Assembly (NCBI GenBank): GCA_910575725.1
Contig: CAJTFE010000002.1
Coordinates: 180,931-244,930, forward strand
Direction: 5' to 3'
DNA: 64,000 bases
Source: Clostridia bacterium
GTDB lineage: Bacteria; Bacillota; Clostridia; Lachnospirales; Lachnospiraceae
Part shown: positions 49,358-59,114 of the stretch, piece by piece
How the letters are laid out: each line of letters starts with the position of its first letter
How positions within the stretch are numbered: position 1 is the stretch's first letter
Notes under the pieces: model-generated
The model's input: only the letters and a program-made list of their open reading frames with translations
Told to the model about the DNA's origin: nothing
Database searches by the model: none
Translations under genes and position numbers: made by a program

Positions 49358-50506
49358 TTATTCCAGTTCCTTAATATTCCAATTTTGCAGTATCTCCTCC
49401 GCATGGGCCGATCTTCCCAGGATTCCGTGCTTCTGGGAAAAGGTAATCACGCCGCAGGGAAATACGCCGCCGCTTCTGTGATTGGCATAGAATTCCATCC
49501 GTTCCATGAGGCGGCTCATCACTCCCTCTAAAAGCCCGGCAGCCTTTAGAAGCTCCACGGCCTCGTCGGTGGTCACACAGGCCATAAGGGCCTTGGCGGT
49601 ATCCGCTCCGGCTCCCAATACTGCCGCATGGGATGTGAGAATCTCCATTCTTGCATCTGCGTTGTGAGAGTGAGTGTTCATAATTCCGCCGGCCAGCTTC
49701 ACCAGCTTGCCTATATGTCCTGCCACAAGCACACCCAGGAAACCATATTCTGCCGCCGCGTCAAGGGCTTCTCCCAGAAAATTGCTGTACTTTACACACT
49801 GCTCCAGCAGCTTCGGGTTATATTCTTTCAGAAAATCCAAACCATAATTGCCGGGAGCCAATACCAGATACCTGTTTCCCCGGGCCTGCTGCATGCGGAT
49901 CTCCATGCGGATTGTTTCAATGAGCGCAGCTTCGCTCATGGGTTCCACAATTCCGCTTGTGCCAAGAACCGAAATGCCTTCTTCAATCCCAAGCCTGGGG
50001 TTAAAGGTTTTCTTTGCAAGGGCCCGTCCCTCGGGAATCGAGATGATTACAGAAATCCCCCCCTCATATCCAAAACGGCTGCATATTTCCTCCACGCCCT
50101 CCCGTATCATAGCCCGGGGAACCCTGTTGATGGCAGCGCTTCCCACGGGCTGCTCAAGCCCTTCCCTGGTTATGCGGCCTACGCCCTCGCCTCCGTCAAT
50201 GTGGATCCCAGCCTCCGGTATCTTACACACCGAAGCATATATTTTGAGGCCGTCGGTTACATCCGGGTCGTCTCCCGCATCCTTTTTTACGGCACAGGAA
50301 ACCGTGTCTCCGGAAAATGAAATATTTATATCCAAAACCTCCAGATTCAGAAGAATGCCCTTTGGCGTCATCAGTTCTATATTAAGCGCCGGCTTCCCTG
50401 TAAAGAGCATCTGCGCCGCCGCCTTTGCCGCTGCGGCTGCACAGGAACCGGTCGTATAGCCCAGGCGCATTTTTTGATTGTTTTTGTAAATGTATTGATC
50501 TAACAT
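49358..50506 (-). CDS. cbiD: Cobalt-precorrin-5B C1-methyltransferase CbiD
   Basis: 382 residues. Start region KMRLGYTTGSCAAAAAKAAAQML is the CbiD signature; IGTSGIVEPMSEAAL and the late NTHSHNADARMEIL also fit. It methylates C1 in the anaerobic route. Its last codons, ending KELE, are encoded by the same GGAACTGGAATA phrase that ends family B elements. Confidence 0.94.
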   Translation of the reverse strand: MLDQYIYKNNQKMRLGYTTGSCAAAAAKAAAQMLFTGKPALNIELMTPKGILLNLEVLDINISFSGDTVSCAVKKDAGDDPDVTDGLKIYASVCKIPEAGIHIDGGEGVGRITREGLEQPVGSAAINRVPRAMIREGVEEICSRFGYEGGISVIISIPEGRALAKKTFNPRLGIEEGISVLGTSGIVEPMSEAALIETIRMEIRMQQARGNRYLVLAPGNYGLDFLKEYNPKLLEQCVKYSNFLGEALDAAAEYGFLGVLVAGHIGKLVKLAGGIMNTHSHNADARMEILTSHAAVLGAGADTAKALMACVTTDEAVELLKAAGLLEGVMSRLMERMEFYANHRSGGVFPCGVITFSQKHGILGRSAHAEEILQNWNIKELE

Positions 50507-50543
50507 CTGCTTCTTATCTTTCCGAGCCTGTCTTCCCTGTTGT

Positions 50544-51293
50544 CTAAGCTCCTGTTTTCAAAAACACATACTCACCGGGCCCGGATCTGTCCGCACAGTA
50601 AGAAAACCCAAGCCCCTCAAACTTCCGGACGTCCTCCGGCTCTTCTATCTGCCGCTTGGAAAGCCACCGTACCATCTCGCCCCGGGCCATCTTGGCCTCC
50701 GTCCCCTTCACCTTGACCTTTCCCTCCTGCAGGCTTCCAAACACACAGGTCACATACCGGATCTCTCGCTTAAGATAAGGCTCTATGGCTTTGGAATACT
50801 CCTTTGAAGCCAGATTCAGAACCACCTGTTCCTCCCTTACCAGCTCCTTATAAAGCCTGTCCCCCCAGAAGGCATAGAGATCCTTCGCTTCCCCCACGGA
50901 AAGCCGTGCCTGCATCTCCAGCCGGTAGGGCGTTATCCCCTGCTTTGGACGCAGCATCCCGTAAAATCCGCTTAAGATCCACAAATGCGTCCTCACATAC
51001 TCCCACTGATCCACCGTAAATACCTGCGGCGCCATATACTGGTACTGAAGCCCCACATAGGAAAGCAATGCAGGCGTCCTTCCCTTTTCCAGATCCATAC
51101 AGGCGTACCTTAGATAGTTTTCCTCTGTAATCTTCTCATTGGTGCGAAACAGTTCCCGGAGCGCTCCCCTGTCAAAAGTCTTCAGGCGGCTTAAGAGCTT
51201 CTTTGTCTCCTCCAAAAAGAAAGGCTGTCCCTCTGCTTCTATGGAATCCGTATCCACACGCATCTGCTTTGCCGGTGAAATGATAATCTGCAT
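50544..51293 (-). CDS. yaaA: Peroxide stress protein YaaA (DUF328 family)
   Basis: 249 residues, full-length YaaA: IISPAKQMRV at the N-terminus, YRLEMQARLSV, DLYAFWGDRLYKEL and a C-terminal KGTEAKMARGEMVRWL. In E. coli YaaA lowers free iron and limits oxidative damage. It has no known step in cobalamin synthesis but sits between cobT and cbiD on the same strand with short gaps, so it shares the B12-controlled transcript. Confidence 0.92.
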   Translation of the reverse strand: MQIIISPAKQMRVDTDSIEAEGQPFFLEETKKLLSRLKTFDRGALRELFRTNEKITEENYLRYACMDLEKGRTPALLSYVGLQYQYMAPQVFTVDQWEYVRTHLWILSGFYGMLRPKQGITPYRLEMQARLSVGEAKDLYAFWGDRLYKELVREEQVVLNLASKEYSKAIEPYLKREIRYVTCVFGSLQEGKVKVKGTEAKMARGEMVRWLSKRQIEEPEDVRKFEGLGFSYCADRSGPGEYVFLKTGA

Positions 51294-51336
51294 TCACTCG
51301 CTCCTTACTTAAAAATACCGTTCCTCCCAAAAGGCC

Positions 51337-52410
51337 CTATTTCAAATGCTCATAAGCCTCCACCTTTGCGTCGTTCCAGCCGGGAAGGCCCTCATACAGG
51401 GCAAAGGCATACTGATACAGGCTGTAGGCCGTCACTGCCCCGGTGCCTTCTCCCAGATGCATGCCGGCCTGGATCGGGGCCTCCATTCCCAGAGCTTCTA
51501 AAAGAAGCCGTCCCGCCGGTTCCGCAGAGCAGTGGGTGGGCACCATATACGCCTTGCATTCCGGAGCCAGAAGGACTGCGCAGTAAGCCGCCACCGACGA
51601 AATAAACCCGTCAATCAATGCCGGAACCCGGCAGACGGCCGCCCCGATATAGCAGCCAATCATCCCTGCAATATCCAGGCTCCCCACCTTTCTGAGCACA
51701 TCCAGAACATCCTCCTTATCCGGCTGATTCACTTCAATGGCCCTCTTAATCACCCGAATCTTCCGTTCCAGCCCTTCACTGGAAAGCCCCGCTCCCCGTC
51801 CCGTCATCATTTCCACTTCCCGGGACAAAAGAACCGAAGCCATGGCCGAGCTTGGGGTAGTATTCCCGATTCCCATCTCCCCGGTAATCACCATCCGGAA
51901 TCCCTTCTCATAAAGCTCCTTCACAACCTCAATCCCTGTCACAATGGCCTGAACCGCCTCTTCCCGGGTCATAGCCGGCCCCTTGGCGATATTTTCCGTC
52001 CCATAGCGCACGACCCGGTTCCAGATCCGCGGATGTTTTCCGTCTACCAGCATCCCGATATTCACGGGAATAATCTCAATCCCCTGTGTCCGGGCCATGA
52101 TGCAGACGGAAGAAATCCGTTCTCCCATATTCTCCAGAACCTGGGCTGTCACCTCGCTCCCGGTCTGGCTGACCCCTTCCGCCACAACTCCGTTATCCGC
52201 CCCCATAATCACGACCACAGGCTTAAGCTCCTTTGGATGGGCCGTCCCGTAAATCCCGGCAAGCTGAACTACCATCTCTTCCAGCTTTCCCATCCCCCGT
52301 AAAGGCTTGCACAAAGAATCCCAGCGCCCCCAGGCTTCTTCCACAGCCCTCTCATCCAAAGGCCGGATCTCCTCTATATACTTTTGAAGCGTCTCAAACA
52401 ATTCCATCAC
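51337..52410 (-). CDS. cobT: Nicotinate-nucleotide-dimethylbenzimidazole phosphoribosyltransferase CobT
   Basis: 357 residues. Signatures: VVIMGADNGVVAEGVS, TGEMGIGNTTPSSAMASVL, GRGAGLSSEGLERKI and the catalytic glutamate in LHLGEGTGAVTAYSL. It builds alpha-ribazole phosphate, the lower ligand of cobalamin. No bluB or bza genes for making dimethylbenzimidazole are visible here. Confidence 0.95.
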   Translation of the reverse strand: MMELFETLQKYIEEIRPLDERAVEEAWGRWDSLCKPLRGMGKLEEMVVQLAGIYGTAHPKELKPVVVIMGADNGVVAEGVSQTGSEVTAQVLENMGERISSVCIMARTQGIEIIPVNIGMLVDGKHPRIWNRVVRYGTENIAKGPAMTREEAVQAIVTGIEVVKELYEKGFRMVITGEMGIGNTTPSSAMASVLLSREVEMMTGRGAGLSSEGLERKIRVIKRAIEVNQPDKEDVLDVLRKVGSLDIAGMIGCYIGAAVCRVPALIDGFISSVAAYCAVLLAPECKAYMVPTHCSAEPAGRLLLEALGMEAPIQAGMHLGEGTGAVTAYSLYQYAFALYEGLPGWNDAKVEAYEHLK

Positions 52411-52476
52411 ACCAACCTCCTGATCTCCTGAAAGCTCCTTTAGCCAGAAGCAAATGCGGCATCCTTCCGCCTGTTG

Positions 52477-53100
52477 TCATTGATACAGCAGCGCATTGCA
52501 GACAGCCGCCGCAATATTGCTCCCTCCCTTACGCCCCTTGGGCACAATAAACGGCACTTTGGCTGTCATAATCAATTCCTTGGCTTCCACCACATTCACA
52601 AACCCCACCGGCGCGCCTACAATCAGCACCGGCTGAATCTCCCCGGCCTGAATGAGCTCGTAAAGCCGAATCAGGGCCGTAGGCGCATTTCCCACCGCAA
52701 TCACCAGATTTTCATGAAGAGCCGCCGCCCGTTCCATGCAGACAGCCGCCCGGGTGCAGCCCCGCTCCCTGGCCTCCTCTGCCACGTCCGGCGCGTCTAT
52801 AAAGCAGTGAACCTCTCCCCCATACTCTGCAAGCCGCCTCTTGTTGATCCCCGAAGCAGCCATCCTTGTATCCGTCACAATGGACACGCCTTCTTTAAGA
52901 GCCTTCACCGCCAAGGCAGCCGCCCCCTTGGAAAAACAGAGATTATCCGCATAGTCAAAATCCGCCGATGTATGGATACACCGCTTTACAACGGAAAATT
53001 CCGGCTCAGGCCAGGTTCTTCCCTTCAGCTCCTTTGTGATCATCTCCATACTCCGGGCTTCAATCATTTCCGGCTTAACAAATTGTATTTTCTCTAACAT
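52477..53100 (-). CDS. cbiC: Cobalt-precorrin-8 methylmutase CbiC
   Basis: 207 residues. [19 protein letters not shown] carries the catalytic histidine; [31 protein letters not shown] and [14 protein letters not shown] are typical. It moves the methyl group from C11 to C12 to give cobyrinate. Its ATG overlaps the stop of cobQ, so the two are coupled. Confidence 0.95.
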   Translation of the reverse strand: MLEKIQFVKPEMIEARSMEMITKELKGRTWPEPEFSVVKRCIHTSADFDYADNLCFSKGAAALAVKALKEGVSIVTDTRMAASGINKRRLAEYGGEVHCFIDAPDVAEEARERGCTRAAVCMERAAALHENLVIAVGNAPTALIRLYELIQAGEIQPVLIVGAPVGFVNVVEAKELIMTAKVPFIVPKGRKGGSNIAAAVCNALLYQ

Positions 53101-54605
53101 GTAATTCCTGCCTCCAGTATCTCATAAATTTTGTCCATATCCAAGGAACTGCGCACCAAATCCGCCAGCTTATCATACTCCTGCTGCTTATGTGCCTCCG
53201 GATCAAAATGCCAGCTTCCCGGGTCAAGACCTTTTTTCCGCATCAGCCGTACAGCCGCCAGGGCCGCCAGATCCCCGAAATCAAAGATTCCATGAAGATA
53301 TGTGCCGAACACCGTACCCCTCTCATTGCAAAGGCCGTCCACGCGTCCGTCCTCCAGACGGATGGTTTCCCGGCAGCCTCCCAGGCTGGTTGTCCTGCCC
53401 ATGTGGATCTCATAGCCCCGAACCTCTTTTCCCTCAGCGCTGTCTGCTCCATCCCGATCCCAGATAACACGGCCGGACACCTGGGTACGTGTTTTATCCG
53501 GCAGAAAAACCGTCCGGGCATTCAAAAGCCCCATACCGCGCATAGAACCGCCCTGCTCCACTCCTTTTGGATCCTCAAGCTGTTCCCCCAGCATCTGATA
53601 ACCGCCGCAGATGCCCACAATGGGAGTATGCTGCTCAGCCTGGCGCAGTATGGCTGCTTCCAGACCGGATTCCCTAAGCCAGAGCAGATCGCCCATGGTA
53701 TTTTTCGTTCCCGGCAGGAAGATGAGATCCGGCTGTCCAAGATCCTTTGCCTGCTTCACGTACCGGAGGGAAATGCCCTCCATTCCTTCAAAGACATTGA
53801 AATCCGTAAAATTGGAAATGTGGGGCAGATGAATGACTGCCATGTCTACGGCCCCTTGTGCCTCCCTGCGGCTCAGCCGTTCGGACAGGCTGTCCTCGTC
53901 GTCCAGATCAAGAGGAGTCATGGGAACCACGCCGACTACGGGGATTCCTGTCTTTTCTTCAATCATCCTCAGACCAGGACGCAGGATTTCTACATCTCCC
54001 CGGAATTTGTTGACAATAAGGCCCTTGATGCGCTGCTGCTCCTCTTCTTCTAAGAGCTTTACGGTGCCGTAAAGGGAAGCGAAGACGCCGCCCCGGTCGA
54101 TGTCTCCGGCCAGGAGCACAGGAGCCTTGGCCAGCTTTGCCATTCCCATGTTTACGATATCATTGTCCTTCAGATTGATTTCTGCCGGGCTTCCTGCGCC
54201 CTCGATCACGATGATATCGTATTCCCCGGAAAGCTTCTGAAAAGCCTTTTCTACCTGGGGGATAAGCTTGGGCTTGTAGGCGTAGTAGTCTGCGGCGCTC
54301 ATATTTCCCAGGACTTCGCCGTTTACAATGACCTGACTGCCGGTATGGCTGGTTGGCTTTAGAAGGATGGGATTCATCTCTACCGCCGGCTCGATTCCGG
54401 CGGCCTCGGCCTGCATAACCTGGGCGCGTCCCATTTCCAGGCCGGATTTTGTGATGTAGGAGTTCAGGGCCATGTTCTGGGATTTGAAGGGAGCTGCCCG
54501 GTAGCCGTCCTGCCGGAAAATGCGGCAGAGCGCAGCAGTGAGAAAGCTTTTGCCGGCGTTGGAGGTGGTGCCTTGGATCATAATGGTTTTTGCGGTGTGG
54601 GTCAT
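53094..54605 (-). CDS. cobQ: Cobyric acid synthase CobQ/CbiP
   Basis: 503 residues. N-terminal ATPase [38 protein letters not shown] and [11 protein letters not shown]-terminal glutaminase with the cysteine in [15 protein letters not shown] and [10 protein letters not shown]. It amidates side chains b, d, e and g. ATG overlaps the TGA of the preceding aminotransferase gene. Confidence 0.95.
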   Translation of the reverse strand: MTHTAKTIMIQGTTSNAGKSFLTAALCRIFRQDGYRAAPFKSQNMALNSYITKSGLEMGRAQVMQAEAAGIEPAVEMNPILLKPTSHTGSQVIVNGEVLGNMSAADYYAYKPKLIPQVEKAFQKLSGEYDIIVIEGAGSPAEINLKDNDIVNMGMAKLAKAPVLLAGDIDRGGVFASLYGTVKLLEEEEQQRIKGLIVNKFRGDVEILRPGLRMIEEKTGIPVVGVVPMTPLDLDDEDSLSERLSRREAQGAVDMAVIHLPHISNFTDFNVFEGMEGISLRYVKQAKDLGQPDLIFLPGTKNTMGDLLWLRESGLEAAILRQAEQHTPIVGICGGYQMLGEQLEDPKGVEQGGSMRGMGLLNARTVFLPDKTRTQVSGRVIWDRDGADSAEGKEVRGYEIHMGRTTSLGGCRETIRLEDGRVDGLCNERGTVFGTYLHGIFDFGDLAALAAVRLMRKKGLDPGSWHFDPEAHKQQEYDKLADLVRSSLDMDKIYEILEAGITC

Positions 54606-55741
54606 TTTCTGCTCCTTTGTGAAGACTGTGGTTTTGTATGCGGCCCTCTGCCGGCTGTGAGGATTTCGTCTACTGCCTGCAGGAAGCGGCTGTTTTCTTC
54701 GGGGGTGCGCACGGCTGCCCGGTAGTCCTCCTTTGTGAGGCCATGGTAATTTTGGCAGCGTCGGATCAGGATTCCCATTTCCAGGAGTTTTTCATAGAGT
54801 TCTGGCTCGCCCGGGACTCGGAAGCACAGGTAATTGGCTTTTCCGGGCCATACGGTGCAGCCCAGCTTTATCAAAGCAGTCTGCAAGCGCTCCCGCTCTT
54901 TTTCTACGAAAGCAAGGGTGCGCTGGCGAAAATCCCTTTCCCCAAGGGCGGCTATCCCGGCCTGCTGGGCCGGTTCGGATACAGACCAGGGCTGGCCAGC
55001 CTGCCGGATGCGTTCCAGCAACTCCTGGTTCTTCGACAGGAGGTAGCCTAAGCGCAGACCGGGCATAGCGTAGAGCTTGGTAAAGGATTTGAGAATCAGC
55101 AGGCCGGGGTAGTCTGCAAGCATTCTCGTCAAGGTGTAAGCTTCTTTTTCTCTTACAAAGTCCAGGAAGCACTCGTCGATGCAGACGCAGATCTCCAGGG
55201 CTTTTGCTTTTTCCAGTATCTCCAGAAGGAGCGGCCGGCCGGTCAGCAGTCCCGTGGGATTGTTGGGGTTGCAGATAAAAAGCAGATCCAGGTCTTCTGT
55301 GACGGCCTGCAGGTATGCCCTGTCAAGCTCCATGGAGGCCGGAAGCCTGTAGCGGCGAACCTGGGCCCCCGCCTGCTGCAGGGCCTCTTCATATTCGGCA
55401 AAGGCCGGAGCCGTTACCAGGGCCTGCTTTGGCCTTAGGGCGTATGCCAGACGGTAGATGAGATCGGCGCCTCCGTTTCCGCAGAGAATGCTTTCTGCCT
55501 CTACGCCTTCTTTTTCCGCCAGCTCTGCCCGTAAGCGGCGGCAGAGGGGATCCGGATAATGGAGGGAAGCCGTAAGTCCGGTGAGAATTGCTTCTTTTAT
55601 GCTCTCTGGCATCCCTAGAGGATTGATGTTTGCAGAAAAGTCCAGGAGCTCTTCCTGGGAAAAATGGGTCTCCAGGGATGCTCCGTAGCGGTCGCCTCCG
55701 TGTATGGGTTGTTGTGATCCTGTCTGCTGTGCCGGTTTCAT
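54602..55741 (-). CDS. cobD: Threonine-phosphate decarboxylase CobD-like aminotransferase
   Basis: 379 residues, class I/II PLP enzyme. [27 protein letters not shown], and cofactor lysine in [19 protein letters not shown]. In a cobalamin operon this paralogue of histidinol-phosphate aminotransferase most likely makes aminopropanol phosphate, the linker used by CbiB. Name follows the Salmonella convention. Confidence 0.9.
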   Translation of the reverse strand: MKPAQQTGSQQPIHGGDRYGASLETHFSQEELLDFSANINPLGMPESIKEAILTGLTASLHYPDPLCRRLRAELAEKEGVEAESILCGNGGADLIYRLAYALRPKQALVTAPAFAEYEEALQQAGAQVRRYRLPASMELDRAYLQAVTEDLDLLFICNPNNPTGLLTGRPLLLEILEKAKALEICVCIDECFLDFVREKEAYTLTRMLADYPGLLILKSFTKLYAMPGLRLGYLLSKNQELLERIRQAGQPWSVSEPAQQAGIAALGERDFRQRTLAFVEKERERLQTALIKLGCTVWPGKANYLCFRVPGEPELYEKLLEMGILIRRCQNYHGLTKEDYRAAVRTPEENSRFLQAVDEILTAGRGPHTKPQSSQRSRK

Positions 55742-55815
55742 GTTTGTCTCCTAATGTCTCAAGCCAATGGGCTTGCAGATTTCTTTGCGCTTTCCCTTCC
55801 CACAAGGGCTGCTGC

Positions 55816-58323
55816 TTATGTCAACTGCTTTTCCCTCAAAAGGACGTCACGGATTCCCTCTGCCGTATAGTCTACGGCGCTCCTGCGTACCTGTAAGCCT
55901 GCCTTCCGGGCCTCGCGCTCTGTCACCGGGCCGATGCAGATAACCTTTGCCTTAAGGCCGCTCAAATCTCCCGCCATGCTGACAAAGGCTTTTACGGCCG
56001 ACGCGCTGGCAAATGTAATGTAGTCGACGCTTGGAAGCATCCGTTTCAATTCCTCTTCCTTTCTCCGGTCGGTTTCTGTGGTGTACAGAGGAATGGACTG
56101 ATAGGGGATCTCTGCCTGCTCCAAGGCCTCCGTAAGCTCCCTGGACGCCTCCTTTGCGCGCAGGAGCAGCACCCGGTCTTTGCCTGTCAGGCCTGGAATC
56201 CACTCTGCGGCCAGATCCTTACTGGAATAACGGGACGGCACGAAGTCCGGATAGATGCCTTTTGCCTCCAGGGCCTCTTTCGTTCCGCTTCCGATGACGG
56301 CGAAGCGGATTCCTGCCAGGCTTCGGATGTCCTTGCGGTTTTCCTTTAGTTCTTCAAAGAAAAAGTCTACGCCGCTGCTGCTTGTGAACACAAGCCAGGT
56401 ACTGCCCTTGGCATGGAGGCCGGGCTCACCTTCTTTGGCAGAAGCTGTCTTTTCCGCTGTCTGTCCGCCTCCCAGCTCCTTTACTGCCTTGGTAAGAGCC
56501 TGGGAATGAAGCCGCTTTGTGCGGATAAGGCTGAAGGAAACGGCTTCTGCCCCTTCGGCTTTTAAGACCTCCTGCTGCTTCCTGCACATGCTTTTTGTCC
56601 CCGTCAGCAGGACGCGGATGCCAAAGAGCGGTTTTCGGCCGAACCAGTCCAGCTCTTCCTTCATGGATATGACTTCTCCGACTAGGATAATCGCCGGGGT
56701 CTTGATTCCGGCCTTTTTCACTTCTTCCTCAATGGTTGCCAGGGTTCCCACTGCAGTGCGCTGACGGGCAGTGGTTCCCTCCTGGATCACGGCTGCGGGG
56801 GTCTTCGGATCTTTTCCTCCGGCGATCAGCTCTTTTGTGATACGAGGCAGGTTTCCGAGTCCCATGAGAAATGCAAGGGTTCCCTCTTCCTGGGCCAGAA
56901 GCTTATAATTCAGCGCAAGCCCCTCCTTGGTGTTGCTCTCGTGGCCTGTGATGATGTGGAAGGAGGAGGCAAAGTCACGGTGGGTTACGGGAATGCCCGC
57001 ATAGGCTGCTGCCGCATAGGAGGAAGATACGCCGGAGACGATCTCGAATTCAATTCCGGCTTTTCGAAGCTCCAGGGCTTCCTCTCCGCCCCGTCCGAAG
57101 ATAAAAGGATCTCCGCCCTTTAAGCGTGCGGTATCTTTTCCCTCCAAAGCCTTTTTTATCAGAAGCTCATTGGTCTCTTCCTGCCTTAAATGGTGGTTGG
57201 AGGCGCGTTTTCCTGCGTAAATAAGCTCTGCGTCCGGACGGGCTTCATTTAACAGGGAGGCAGATACCAGGTTGTCATAGACGATGACATCGGCTGTCCG
57301 CAGGCATTGAAGGCATTTTTCCGTAAGAAGGGCCGGATCGCCGGGGCCGGCTCCCAGAAGCCAGACCTTGCCCTGCTTTACCCGGGCGGCCATTTCCGCC
57401 CCCAGCTGCCTCATTTGTTCCGGCGCAGGAAGCTTTGAGCCGTCCTGGGACTTTCTTTCTTCTGCCTTGGAAAGCTCTGCCTGGCTCTCTTCGATAGATT
57501 TCCGGCAGGAAGCGTACTTTAGATGCTTTCCGTCCCCGGCGAACATCACCTTCATCCCTATCTCCCCGGCCGTAAAGCTGCACAGACCGGCAGCCGGCGC
57601 ATTGCAGCTTCCTCCGATTCCTGCGAGAAAGCTGCGCTCCGCCTCCAGGGCCAGAGCCGCCTCCTGGCAGTGAATGGCGGAAAGCACCTCTGTCAGACGG
57701 CCCTCTTTTGCCTCCACGGCCAGAATCCCCTGGCCTGCCGCCGGAAGAAAGGTATCGGGATCTAAGTATTCCAGATGCAGATCCGGCTCCTTTAGAAGTC
57801 CGAGGCGTTCCAGGCCCGCCGCCGCCAGCAGGATCCCGTCATACTGGCCCTTGCGCAGCTTTCGAAGCCGGGTTTCCACATTTCCCCGAAGGAGGGCGAT
57901 GCGTACCAGCGGATTTATGGCCTTGATCTGAAGCTCACGGCGCTGGGAGCTGGTTCCCACTATGCTTCCGGCCGGCAGATCCGCAGCTTTCACGCCGCTT
58001 GTTGTGACGAATACATCTCTTACATCGGCCCGCTCAAGGACGGCCCCAATCTCCAGCCCCTGTGGGAATTCCATGGGCATATCCTTGGCGCTGTGCACGG
58101 CCAGATCGATTTCGCCCAAAAGCAATGCCTCCTCAAGCTCTCTGGTAAACACGCCTTTTCCTCCAAAAGAGGTCAGGGAGCGATCCAGCTGTTCGTCGCC
58201 CTTGGTTGACAGCTTGAAAACCTCCACCTCTGCTTCCGGAAATGCCTGCTCTATCTTTTCTTTTACAAGCTCTGTCTGTATCAAGGCAAGACGGCTTTTT
58301 CTCGTTCCTATGCGAATCTTCAT
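55816..58323 (-). CDS. Triple fusion: HemC (porphobilinogen deaminase), CobA (uroporphyrinogen-III methylase) and HemD
   Basis: 835 residues from MKIRIGTRKSRLALIQ; its ATG overlaps the stop of cobJ (ATGA), and the longer frame to 58578 only runs across cobJ. Residues about 1-295 HemC: AVHSAKDMPME, VGTSSQRRELQ, LLRGNVETRLRKL and the dipyrromethane cysteine in LAGIGGSCNAPAAG. About 315-560 CobA/SUMT: VWLLGAGPGDPALLTEKC, LKGGDPFIFGRGGEEA, SGVSSSYAAAAYAGIPVTHR. About 565-835 HemD: LVFTSSSGVDFFFEEL, FASASAVKAFVSM, CIGPVTEREARKAG. One chain can take porphobilinogen to precorrin-2. CobA-HemD fusions are well known; the added HemC is less so. Confidence 0.93.
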   Translation of the reverse strand: MKIRIGTRKSRLALIQTELVKEKIEQAFPEAEVEVFKLSTKGDEQLDRSLTSFGGKGVFTRELEEALLLGEIDLAVHSAKDMPMEFPQGLEIGAVLERADVRDVFVTTSGVKAADLPAGSIVGTSSQRRELQIKAINPLVRIALLRGNVETRLRKLRKGQYDGILLAAAGLERLGLLKEPDLHLEYLDPDTFLPAAGQGILAVEAKEGRLTEVLSAIHCQEAALALEAERSFLAGIGGSCNAPAAGLCSFTAGEIGMKVMFAGDGKHLKYASCRKSIEESQAELSKAEERKSQDGSKLPAPEQMRQLGAEMAARVKQGKVWLLGAGPGDPALLTEKCLQCLRTADVIVYDNLVSASLLNEARPDAELIYAGKRASNHHLRQEETNELLIKKALEGKDTARLKGGDPFIFGRGGEEALELRKAGIEFEIVSGVSSSYAAAAYAGIPVTHRDFASSFHIITGHESNTKEGLALNYKLLAQEEGTLAFLMGLGNLPRITKELIAGGKDPKTPAAVIQEGTTARQRTAVGTLATIEEEVKKAGIKTPAIILVGEVISMKEELDWFGRKPLFGIRVLLTGTKSMCRKQQEVLKAEGAEAVSFSLIRTKRLHSQALTKAVKELGGGQTAEKTASAKEGEPGLHAKGSTWLVFTSSSGVDFFFEELKENRKDIRSLAGIRFAVIGSGTKEALEAKGIYPDFVPSRYSSKDLAAEWIPGLTGKDRVLLLRAKEASRELTEALEQAEIPYQSIPLYTTETDRRKEEELKRMLPSVDYITFASASAVKAFVSMAGDLSGLKAKVICIGPVTEREARKAGLQVRRSAVDYTAEGIRDVLLREKQLT

Positions 58324-59051
58324 ACGGAATACCCCCTGGGCGTGATCATCCGTCCCTTGCTCACATACGTCTGGGAATTTCCGATAATCACTACGCTGAA
58401 CATATCGATCTCTGCATCCTTTAGATGCTCTAATGTGGTGATCTGGCTGCTCTCGTCCTTGCGCCCCGCATTGCGCACGATTCCCGCCGGCGTCCCGGGC
58501 TTGCGGTATCGGAGCAGGATATCGGCTGCCTGCTCGACGTAGGAAGTGCGCTTTTTGCTCTTGGGATTGTAAAGGCATACAATCAAATCTCCCTGGCCCG
58601 CACAGTCTACGCGTTTCCAGATGAGATCGAGAGGCGTCATCAGATCGCTTAGGCTGATGACTGCGAAATCATGCATTAAAGGGGCGCCCAGTACGGAAGC
58701 CGCCGCGCTTGCCGCCGTCACGCCGGGGACGGTTTCTATCTCTATGTCCGCTCCCATTTCCTCCGCTATCTGATAGATGATTCCGGCCATCCCGTATATA
58801 CCGCTGTCTCCGGAGCTGACCATGGCTACCACCTGGTCTTTCTGCGCCTCCTCCACGGCCATGCGGCAGCGTTTTACTTCCTGCATCATGGGGGTGGACA
58901 GGTACTTCTTATTCGGGAAGTACTCCTTTAATAGATTGATGTAGGTGGTGTAGCCTGTTACTACATCTGCCTCTTCTATCACTTGAATGCATTTGGCTGT
59001 CATATGCTCCCGTCCTCCGGGGCCAAAGCCTGCTACGTATAATTTTCCCAT
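58320..59051 (-). CDS. cobJ: Precorrin-3B / cobalt-factor III C17-methyltransferase CobJ/CbiH
   Basis: 243 residues: MGKLYVAGFGPGGREHMTAKC, VVAMVSSGDSGIYGMAGIIY, VPGVTAASAAASVLGAPLMHDF and a C-terminal IIGNSQTYVSKGRMITPRGY, all typical of CbiH/CobJ. It methylates C17 and contracts the ring. AGGAG precedes the ATG. A weak family B-like hairpin lies upstream (59065-59113). Confidence 0.94.
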   Translation of the reverse strand: MGKLYVAGFGPGGREHMTAKCIQVIEEADVVTGYTTYINLLKEYFPNKKYLSTPMMQEVKRCRMAVEEAQKDQVVAMVSSGDSGIYGMAGIIYQIAEEMGADIEIETVPGVTAASAAASVLGAPLMHDFAVISLSDLMTPLDLIWKRVDCAGQGDLIVCLYNPKSKKRTSYVEQAADILLRYRKPGTPAGIVRNAGRKDESSQITTLEHLKDAEIDMFSVVIIGNSQTYVSKGRMITPRGYSV

Positions 59052-59064
59052 TTTTCGTTCTCCT

Positions 59065-59113
59065 ATATTAAGTTCCGCATATTCCCATCCTGTACCAAAG
59101 ACGGAGTATGCTG
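59065..59113 (-). repeat. Possible short family B-like hairpin (copy B7)
   Basis: Between hemA and cobJ. GCATATTCCCATC (59077-59089) and GACGGAGTATGC (59100-59111) pair with a bulge; the minus-strand tail reads GCGGAACTTAATATAGGAG, close to the family B tail. The long core is missing, so this is a tentative member. Confidence 0.4.
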
Positions 59114-59114
59114 T

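Noticed and set aside
58324..58578. 85-residue N-terminal extension of the HemC fusion
   Set aside because: It lies entirely within cobJ in another frame and has no family similarity; the ATG overlapping the cobJ stop gives a normal HemC start.
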